Source: Thermomucor indicae-seudaticae
Lineage: Eukaryota > Mucoromycota > Mucoromycetes > Mucorales > Lichtheimiaceae
Assembly (NCBI GenBank): GCA_000787465.1
Contig: JSYX01000443.1
Span: 1 to 28,824 of the forward strand
Reading direction: 5' to 3'
Length of the DNA stretch: 28,824 bases
A model generated the notes under the pieces. The model had not been told where the DNA came from. It made no database searches and worked only from the letters and a program-made list of their open reading frames with translations. The translations under genes were made by a program, and so were the position numbers. Shown in pieces: positions 22,025-28,824 of this stretch; the stretch's first letter is position 1, and each line of letters starts with the position of its first letter.

Positions 22025-23202
22025 ATGGCACTGTTAACGAGGTAGCGCTCCACGCGCGTAACATTTGAAAAGACTGAAGCGGCCGGGTTTTTTATAAATT
22101 TGCTTGTCCAGCAACTGCCCTGATTTGAAGCTCATTGCACGGGGCAAGGTCCGTGATCTGTATGAAGTCGACGAAAAGTCGCTCTTGTTTGTCGCTACCG
22201 ACCGTATCAGTGCCTTTGATGTAATCATGGCCAACGTAAGCCAGTGCTGCAAAAGAAAAAGAAAAAGGCTGATTCTCATGGTGGTTGATCGCATCGATTG
22301 ACTTGACCCCCACTTTATCACAGCCTATCCCGGGCAAAGGCAACGTGTTGACACAACTGTCGTTGTTCTGGTTCAAGCTATTATCCGATGTGCTGCCGAA
22401 CCACTTGATCACGGCCAACTTTGACGAAATGCCTGCCAATGTGCAAAAGTACCGCGAACAGCTGGAGGGGCGGTCGATTCTGGTAAAGAAGATGCGTGTA
22501 TTGCCCATTGAGGCCATTGTACGCGGTTACATCACTGGGTCTGGATGGGCAGAGTACAAGCGCAAAGGCACGATTTGCGATATCCCGCTGCCGACGGGAC
22601 TGGTCGAGAGTCAAAAGTTGCCCGAGGTCCTGTTTACGCCTAGCACCAAGGCCGAGATCGGTCAGCATGGTAAGAAAGCCAGTACTGCCTATGACATAGT
22701 TTGTATTCAATTTGGGTTTATTAGACGAAAACATTCATCCGTCCAAGATGGCTGAAATCTTGGGCAGTCAAGAGTTAGCAGACAAGATCGCAAAGGCTGC
22801 CGTTGCACTGTATACCAAAGCAAGCGAGTACGCTGCACAAAAGGGAATTATTATTGCAGACACAAAGTTTGAGTTTGGTCTTGATGAAAATGACAATCTT
22901 GTTCTGGTGGACGAAGTGCTGACGCCTGGTAAGCCCTTTTTTCCCTCTTTGAAATAATGTCCTACTTACCCTTATGCCGCGTCCCCAATGCATTAGACTC
23001 GTCGCGATTCTGGCCTGCTGATAAGTACGAAGCTGGACGAGGCCAGGAGAGTTTCGATAAACAGTTCCTGCGCAACTATCTGGAGTCGATTGGTTTTGAC
23101 AAGAAGACAAGCATTGAATTGCCAGAAGACGTCTTGACGAATACAATCAACAAGTACAAGGAAGCATATCATCTACTGACAGGTCAGGAGATTCAGCTGT
23201 AA
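22025..23202 (+). CDS. ADE1: Phosphoribosylaminoimidazole-succinocarboxamide synthase (SAICAR synthetase)
   Basis: Joins CAIR and aspartate with ATP to form SAICAR in de novo purine synthesis, in the cytosol. Exons: 22025-22041, 22112-22235, 22324-22669, 22725-22928, 22997-23202; 299 codons, 298 residues, close to yeast Ade1 (306). Motifs in order: RGKVRDLYE (16-24), [12 protein letters not shown] (34-45), [15 protein letters not shown], the [13 protein letters not shown] nucleotide and substrate site, [21 protein letters not shown] and [15 protein letters not shown]. The first coding exon is only 17 nt (Met-Ala-Leu-Leu-Thr plus two bases). It is needed because the frame of exon 2 closes at a TAA (22095-22097) and offers no ATG. 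The first intron, 22042-22111, has a GTAGCG donor, weaker than the others. It is monofunctional, as in other fungi. Confidence 0.96.
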
Positions 23203-24216
23203 TTTGTTCGCGCCCCTCCAATTTAGATGTATATCACTGCATATTGCACCAATAACATGAGCATTAGATAACGTTGAATGCTTTGGTCTGTATTCCTCTC
23301 CTTTGTGAAAATCGAAGCTGAAACTTGCAGGTCGTATCCGTTTGACGAAAGCTCCAGTTCTGTTCTCTTTGCTGAGTCGTACCTTATAACACGATCTATC
23401 GTCTACATCGGGCCCGTAGCTGTGTGTTTTGTCATTAAACGGAGCCGTTCTTCTCCAGGGAAGAAGGTCCTGTTCTTTAGCGCGTATAGCGCCAACTTAC
23501 GGTAGACCACTTCATTCACCCTCATTCAGCATAGCTTTATATTATTTACATGAATTCTGGATAACAATGCCGCATTTAGTCAGAGAAGCCTTGCACAGTT
23601 CACCTAAGAACGGTGTATAGCATTAAGCAGCATGTCGGCTTTCTTAACCCGGTACGCTTCCACAACCCTCTATTCCATTTTAAATTGTAGTTACACATCC
23701 AGTTCTATCGAAAAAGAATACACGTTGCCGCCAAAAAGCCAGATGTGAGCTTCATCGAGGGTGGGCATAAGACATGATAAAATGGTGTTCCAATAGAATG
23801 ATCTATGCAAACCGCTTTTTGCCATAGTTCATGTATAAGATTGAACTCATTCTGTTCTGTCCTTAACTTTTGTAGATTCGCTCCATTACACAAATCTGCA
23901 AACACAAGATGACTCGCCCGGGAAGCGCAACCGTTCTGGGCACGCATGCCGTCCACGCATAAAGGATGTTTATATTTGAAGCAGCGCTTTAAACGAAACT
24001 GGCCCCTTTCTGTATGTACCGTACCGTCTGTGCCGAAGCTCATTGTAGAAAAACAGATCTACTCATGCCCATTGCCGAAAGAAGAAGAAGCGACAGAAAG
24101 AGAACTTTACTGCATATCATCATATCATAAAGAGAAATACAGATAAACTTGAATAAGATATATACACACACGCCAAGGACACATGTCTTTCCTTTTCCGA
24201 TCTTGCATTTCTCGCA
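23203..24216. other. Convergent intergenic region
   Basis: About 1 kb between the 3' ends of SAICAR synthetase and GLE1. Open frames here (for example 23705-24043 minus) carry no recognisable motif. No canonical AATAAA was found close to either stop; AT-rich variants are probably used. Confidence 0.5.
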
Positions 24217-26482
24217 CTAAGCGTTAAAGTATAGTGCAAGACACCATTGTAATTCTTGAAAATATGCCGTACAACCATGAACATCGCTGTCTGGCACTAG
24301 CGGCAAAAAGCTCGTCAAAATGTAGCCAAGTCGATCCCGCATGTGCAGCCCACACGCCTCCAGCATTGTTCCGCCAGCGACATTGAGGAATGCGTAAATG
24401 AGCGCAGGCGTGATTCGTTGCGGTGATACTTTGCAGGTCCCCGACAACCAGGACCAACCCTGCTCGACCCCAACGGGTCCATGGCCTGTCTTTATCATCG
24501 CTGCAAATACCACCGTGTAGGCCACTTGATAAACCTGGCCGTATTCATCCTCATCGCGTCCAGGAAAAGGGCTTTGCGCGGTATGTAGATTAGCGCGCGC
24601 GCGGGGGTGGGGAACATGGTACAGGAACAGTCAATGTTAACTTACGGGATCGACGTCATGATACGTGGGTATCATGTACGGACAACGCATGCACAGCTCA
24701 GCCATAAAATACTCGCGAAAAAGAGGCGTGTCCCAGCAAAGCGGCGCGGCGAGTTTTCCATAAAAGTTGGCGGCTTCCTAGCCGATTGAAGACCACACCT
24801 CTGCGCATGCTTGCGACTATGTACGTGATCAGTATATCAAACAGAAAAAGAGAGAGACGCATCATCGTTACCATTAAATCTCCAACGACGTTCCTGAGTA
24901 AATATTCATATACATCCTGCGATGTGTACCGTCCAGCGGCAAGCAAGATGTTTCTGATAACGGCATGCTGATAACGAATGACAGACAGACAGCGTCAATC
25001 ATCCATTCAAACCTTACTTTGGTAATCACTTACGCTTTGCATAACCGCGCGATCATTGTACTCCAGCTGCTCCACAATGCGCTTGATTCGGATTCGCTCC
25101 CCATAAGCGTACATCATCAAGGGCGCATTCGACTCGACCTTCTCCTTGATCTGGGCTTCATAATTGTCGAGCGTCGTTGTATGTTCTTTATACTCCTTTA
25201 AATAGGAGATCGACGCTGCTTTCTGTCGCTCCTCACGCTTCTTCCTTTCCTCTTCTTCTTTTTGTATCTCCATTTTATAGGCCTTGATTGCCTGTTCCGC
25301 AAGCTTTACAGAAGACGTTAGCCCTTCTTGTTGGAAGCAAGAGGAAAAAGGATATTACCTGTCGAATCTTTGCGATACGATCCTCTAACTCTTCCTGCAT
25401 CATCTCATCCTGATCCAGCCTAGTTTGACATGAGCAAATTTTCGCATGGCAGAAAGGACAAGTTCCACCACATACCAGTACAGACTTATGTCCATCATCT
25501 TTTCGCGCAGCTCCTTGACTTCCTCCTCTTCCTTCTTTCGACGCTTCTCCAAGAGCTCACGCTTCATGCTCTCCAGCTCTCTTTGGTGCTCCGCCTCTTG
25601 CTCCCAGTACTTCTCGTCAATCTCGAACTACATACCCACGAACAAGATGAATGTGTCAAATCCTTAAGAACCACGCAAGAGATCTTACCGGCGTGATCTT
25701 TCTTAAATTATTTTCACGATAAATCTTGCGGGGATTTGTCGGCTTGGCAAGAGATGCCAGCTTCGGGGCCGGTTGCGAGGGGCGGGCACGTCTTGAAACA
25801 AGTTACGCGTGTTAGCGATAATTCCAAAACAACACGAGTATTTCTTCCTTACCGTGGCGGTTCTTCTTCTTTCTTCTCCTCCTCCTCCTCCGAATCCGAG
25901 GGGCAAGCGTAAATGACCGGATTGGTCGCTTTCTTCAAATCAAATCTACAGCAATGATATAATCAGTCAATGCCCAACAGTCAACAATACAATACGAAAA
26001 AAGAAATTTACTGCTGCTGCTGCTCCCCCTCCTCCTCCTCATCGTCCGCATCCGAATCGGATGGGCACGTGTAAGTGACCCGATTGGTTACTTTCGTCAC
26101 GTCAAAGCTACAGCAAGCATATAATCAGCCAACGCCTAACGGTCAACAACACGAGATATTACCGCTTGGGTTCCACCTCCTCCACCCCCTCTTCCTGCGC
26201 CGCCGCCACTGCCACCGCCACCATCTCCTCCCTCTCCTCCTCCTTCTCCTCATCCAAACAGGATGGACTGTCGTGTACGACTTGATCAGTCACTTTGTTG
26301 GCGTAAGATCTACAGCAATGATATGATCAGTCAAAAAAACGCTTAATTGTCCACAACACGAAAACTTACCGCTGCAGCGTTTTTATGACCACTTCTGCCA
26401 CTGCGATCACGATGATTGCTGCTACTGCCACTACTAATACTAATAGTAATAATATCACTTTCACTACGGCTTCGGTGATCAT
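24217..26482 (-). CDS. GLE1: mRNA export factor GLE1
   Basis: Acts at the cytoplasmic side of the nuclear pore, where Gle1 with inositol hexakisphosphate stimulates the DEAD-box ATPase Dbp5 in mRNA release. Exons: 26482-26370, 26309-26163, 26107-26012, 25945-25853, 25791-25689, 25627-25476, 25419-25359, 25303-25034, 24967-24872, 24777-24665, 24571-24217; 533 codons, 532 residues (yeast Gle1: 538). Residues about 185-300 are coiled coil (EEEERKKREERQKA), with SYLKEYKEHTTTLDNYEAQI matching the region before the helical domain. The C-terminal GLE1 domain shows AELCMRCPYMIPT, GVEQGWSWLSG and LIYAFLNVAGGTMLEACGL. Exon 10 must end at AC|GTATCA, because the better-looking GTAAGT just downstream breaks the frame. 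Exons 2-4 are a tandem duplication series encoding acidic repeats. Exon 1 encodes a long hydrophobic segment (about 5-33), not expected in Gle1. GLE1 identity is good from exon 6 on; exon 1 is less certain. Confidence 0.87.
25792..26309 (-). repeat. Three tandem exon-plus-intron repeat units in the GLE1 5' region
   Basis: Units: 26309-26108, 26107-25946 and 25945-25792. Each starts at an acceptor ending GCTGTAG, preceded by ATATCATT or ATATGCTT. Each encodes a phase-2/phase-2 exon with a Lys-x-Thr-Asn/Asp-x-Val core (NKVTDQVVHDSPS, TKVTNRVTYTCPS, KKATNPVIYACPS) and an acidic tail. Each continues into an intron that shares a TCGTGTTGT-like block after the donor (TCGTATTGT in the middle unit) and, in units 1 and 2, a TGATTATAT-type block before the next acceptor. 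Intron 1 (26369-26310) shares both intron blocks, so the original unit included intron sequence. The last two copies are closest to each other. Confidence 0.8.
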
Positions 26483-26529
26483 GTTGGCGATAAAGAAAGA
26501 TGAAAAAGGACATCGGAAAAGTGCGCGTT

Positions 26530-26536
26530 ATTTATA
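26530..26536 (-). promoter_or_regulatory. TATA box of GLE1
   Basis: TATAAAT on the minus strand, with 47 bp between it and the ATG at 26482. The short distance implies a 5' leader of about 20 nt and supports 26482 as the real start. Confidence 0.5.
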
Positions 26537-27182
26537 GCCGTCTCCATACAGGTTGTTACACCAAAACGTATAAATTGCCTCTTTGTTTATGCCTCGTGAT
26601 GGAAAGAAGGCTTTGCAGTTTCTACTGTACCTGTATGCACGACCACTGAAGTGTGCCAACATGATAAACAGATGGTCCGCACTTTCTACGTGTATGCAGA
26701 CTCACGTGACATGCATCGCGTCTCCCCCGCGCACCTGCACCACCGTTTCTGCTATGCGTTATGTCTCGGTAAAAGAACGCTACTGCAATGATATCCCAAC
26801 TCTCGCGTTTGCTGCTGTTCACGTGTACGCAAGGCCTAATACGTATGATGGGCTTGAAGATGATTTCTCGTCACAGCTACATTTTATCGTTGCTACTTCG
26901 TCCCACCATTTTCTCTCTTTCACTTCTGTTCATATAGGTTGGTATTAGGCTCTTTTCACTATATCCGTGTTGCTCATCTATTTTCATAACAAAGCCGGTT
27001 ATTGTATCAAATACTTTTCACATTTCAGGTTTCACTGATCACTGATACTGAAACCCCCCTAGTGTCTAGAGGGTATCCTTTTGAATGTTTTATAGAAGCG
27101 CGTTAATGAGGGGGAAAAATCGTGCTATACCAAGTTAAAAGTACATAATGAATACTAACAGAGGATGACATTATGTAGTATC
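26537..27182. other. Intergenic between the SDR-like gene and GLE1
   Basis: About 650 bp. A plus-strand open frame at 26583-26948 has no recognisable motif and a composition unlike its neighbours. Otherwise nothing was seen. Confidence 0.5.
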
Positions 27183-28062
27183 TTATGTTGAGGTTATTAG
27201 CAGAATGATGGCTTGCTTGTTCACTGGTGATATGTACGAACATAGAAATGATAACGTGTACGACCAGAATGGCGGTATGATGATTGGGAAATCATAACTC
27301 AATCCGCACAGTATTCTTTCTGTGAGTTGCTTTTGAGACGTCATCCAAACAATATTCTCCTTTGCAAAGTTGCTCTCCATGATCGCAGCAAACACGATAT
27401 CGTGTGGCTCAATGTAGTTGAACCGAATACCATACCGACGTCCAACAGACCGCATCAGCATTCCATAGGCCAGCGTCGCTGTTCGGGCAACATTGTAGGA
27501 TGCCAAAAAGCTCAACGGGCAGGCATTCCCTTGTAGAATTTCCGGAGACACGCTAACTAAACAAAGAGGCCGTTAAAATAGTTTACCCACTTGTTCAAAC
27601 AGCTGAACGTACCTGCTATTTGACCGCTCCGGTGCTGCCTCACAAGGGACTGAAAAATCGCATTAATTCCCGCTGTGGCCGTCTGATAGTTTCTCCAAAC
27701 GTCTAGTTCATCAGCTCCATCCTGGTAATTTAGTTTTCTTCTTTCGTCTACGGTCACAATGATGTTCGCAATGAAGAGATCCAAGCGCCATTCACGCGCT
27801 TTCGCATCAACTAATTCGGTAATCGATTTGGTGTCGCATAAATCAACTGTAACTGCCCGGACACTCCCGGATCCAAGATCCCGGCAAGTCTCAACAACCC
27901 GGTCCAGGTTTACTGTTGTTGTTGTTGTTGTTGTTAAAATCAGACAATCAATCTCTTTGTTGATCTTGACCCCTCCAGGTGATTACCTTTGTCCATCGAA
28001 AGCAGCACGAGATTGTAACCAGCCGAAGCGTATTCGTACGACAGTTCCTCACCGATACCCAT
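27183..28062 (-). CDS. Short-chain dehydrogenase/reductase-like protein, probably non-catalytic
   Basis: Exons 28062-27987, 27912-27613 and 27556-27183; 250 codons, 249 residues, phases agree. The fold order is SDR: GIGEELSYEYASAGYNLVLLSM (end of the cofactor glycine motif, helix and second strand), VRAVTVDLCD, LDLFIANII, then GQIAVSVSP, SYNVARTATLAYGML and YGIRFNYIEP. Signature motifs are degraded: the NNAG position reads ANII (74-77) and the catalytic Tyr-x3-Lys reads Tyr146-Asn-Val-Ala-Arg150. The glycine-rich TGxxxGIG loop is cut because the model starts at its last residues. Upstream sequence in the same frame reads RILLTITTP, stop, SMGIG, so an original TGAS-like strand may have decayed. 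Alternatives are a longer gene starting at 28294 with an unresolved intron, or a pseudogene; the long clean frames argue against general decay. Substrate unknown. Confidence 0.7.
27913..27935 (-). repeat. (AAC)n microsatellite ending at a 3' splice site
   Basis: About seven AAC units on the minus strand run straight into the AG acceptor at 27914-27913 of the second SDR-like exon, replacing the usual pyrimidine tract. Confidence 0.85.
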
Positions 28063-28108
28063 ACTTTATGGAGTAGTAATGGTAAGCAAGATCCTACTAC
28101 GAAAGCTG

Positions 28109-28294
28109 TTATTTAACATGCCTGGCCTGGAAAATGACGACTGTATGAATACCGTAGGATGCGGTACCCAAAAGACGTGCGATGATGACTCTAACAAATT
28201 CACCGAGCGCGGTAGGAAACAGCAGCAGCGCGCACGTCAAAGTCGAGGTTGCATTCAGAAACAATTCCAAGATAATGTAAAAGATGAGGCACAT
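28109..28294 (-). CDS. Possible N-terminal membrane exon of the SDR-like gene
   Basis: Open frame of 61 codons directly upstream of the SDR-like model, starting MCLIFYIILELFLNATS and containing a hydrophobic segment and a basic stretch (VRVIIARLL). Fungal and animal SDRs of the DHRS7 type often have such an N-terminal membrane anchor before the Rossmann fold. The frame ends at TAA (28109-28111), 46 bp before the SDR ATG, so a splice between the two is needed to join them. Candidate donors are GTACCG near 28175 and GTATTC near 28162; none gives a clean junction with a normal glycine motif. Confidence 0.35.
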   Translation of the reverse strand: MCLIFYIILELFLNATSTLTCALLLFPTALGEFVRVIIARLLGTASYGIHTVVIFQARHVK

Positions 28295-28676
28295 GTAAAG
28301 AGATTGAAATGATTGAGATGGTTTGAGTTGGATTAATATGCATGTTTTTATACCGGATTTTTCGTTTTTACCACTGTATGCTCAAAGCCCTTATGTCACC
28401 CCACTTTTAAGGCGACCTCCCCCCAATTTCAAAATTTGATTTTCAAATCCCGCCATGTGTTGCTACCCTCGACTCAAGTTTTTTTTCGCTTGCCATTGAC
28501 CCTTTGCCGACTCATCACGTTCGCCCTGTTCGCATCTCGCAATCTGACCACCAATCTCATCGTTAATGAACACACTCACAGCGTTGTAATCTCGAAATGT
28601 ACACTCGCATGCGTAGTCAACCGCGATTTTCAATAAAAATACCTTTTATTTGTCAACTGACTCAGCGATTGCAGTT
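28295..28676. other. Spacer between the right-edge gene and the SDR-like gene
   Basis: About 380 bp, with AT-rich runs next to the SDR-like gene. A plus-strand AATAAAAA occurs near 28631, but no plus-strand gene upstream of it is evident. No clear TATA box for the SDR-like gene was identified. Confidence 0.45.
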
Positions 28677-28823
28677 TTATTGTCTCCGGAAACTTGTGTT
28701 TGGAGCAAGTACAGAGATCTCATCGAATTCAGCATCAATCTCTCTCAACCGCCGCGTCAACTCTTGCAAGCGACTGTGCTGATTGGAAGGAACGGTCGCC
28801 TTGCCCGCAAATCTTCTAAGTCC
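28677..28823 (-). CDS. 3' end of an unrecognised gene, partial at right edge
   Basis: Minus-strand frame open from the window edge to a TAA at 28679-28677; 48 residues are visible. It includes RLQELTRRLREIDAEFDEIS, a heptad-like charged helix, followed by a short tail ending SFRRQ. The AATAAA formed by the stop codon and adjacent bases (28681-28676) may act as its poly(A) signal. The frame has no internal stop, and its composition is like a coiled-coil C-terminus. I cannot name the family from this fragment. Confidence 0.6.
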   Translation of the reverse strand, partial: GLRRFAGKATVPSNQHSRLQELTRRLREIDAEFDEISVLAPNTSFRRQ

Positions 28824-28824
28824 G

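Noticed and set aside
24640..24664. GTAAGT near 24648 as the donor of GLE1 exon 10
   Set aside because: It looks stronger, but leaves phase 0 and the following exon then hits a stop; AC|GTATCA gives the right phase and a continuous protein.
26583..26948. 121-codon plus-strand frame upstream of GLE1
   Set aside because: No motif, no splice structure and unusual composition; it lies in the GLE1 promoter region.
1..28824. tRNA, rRNA, CRISPR arrays, transposon ends, bacterial-type operons
   Set aside because: No cloverleaf with A and B boxes, no direct-repeat arrays, and no terminal inverted repeats with a transposase were found on reading; covariance-model and repeat searches could not be run.

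Overview
The window is nuclear DNA of a filamentous fungus, most likely an early-diverging one (Mucoromycota, Mucorales-like). Genes are dense and cut by many short GT-AG introns (mostly about 50-75 nt), intergenic spaces are about 0.3-2 kb, and core promoters and poly(A) signals are eukaryotic. The gene set also fits: a CE4 chitin deacetylase with a GPI-type tail, a Ser-rich GPI-type wall protein, and fungal forms of GLE1, NDC80, CAF1 and SAICAR synthetase. The species cannot be fixed from the sequence. All exon models were built by hand from splice signals, reading phase and family resemblance; every full model given closes in frame.

Left part (1-5673, minus strand): an unrecognised coiled-coil gene leaving the left edge, then a 7-exon asparaginase with C-terminal ankyrin repeats, then a 4-exon tail-anchored cytochrome b5. 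Centre (6174-12931, plus strand): NDC80 (10 exons), the RNase P/MRP subunit Rpp21/Rpr2 (3 exons), a 2 kb stretch of coding-like but frame-broken fragments that looks like a decaying gene, and the CCR4-NOT deadenylase CAF1 (6 exons). CAF1 meets malate dehydrogenase (minus, 4 exons) tail to tail with only 89 bp between stop codons.

Right part: a single-exon two-finger zinc-finger protein, the chitin deacetylase and the Ser-rich wall protein (convergent), SAICAR synthetase (5 exons, the first only 17 coding nt), an 11-exon GLE1 mRNA-export factor (minus) whose 5' exons are a tandem duplication series, a short-chain-dehydrogenase-like gene whose signature motifs are all degenerate (minus), and the last 48 codons of an unrecognised minus-strand gene at the right edge.

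There is no operon logic; neighbours serve unrelated core functions (kinetochore, tRNA 5' processing, mRNA decay, mRNA export, purine synthesis, malate oxidation, wall building). I found no tRNA, rRNA, CRISPR array or intact transposon. The best leads for something new are the GLE1 5' exon triplication with its hydrophobic first exon, the SDR-like probable pseudoenzyme, the -AKL C-terminus on malate dehydrogenase, and the unassigned broken locus at 9705-11470.
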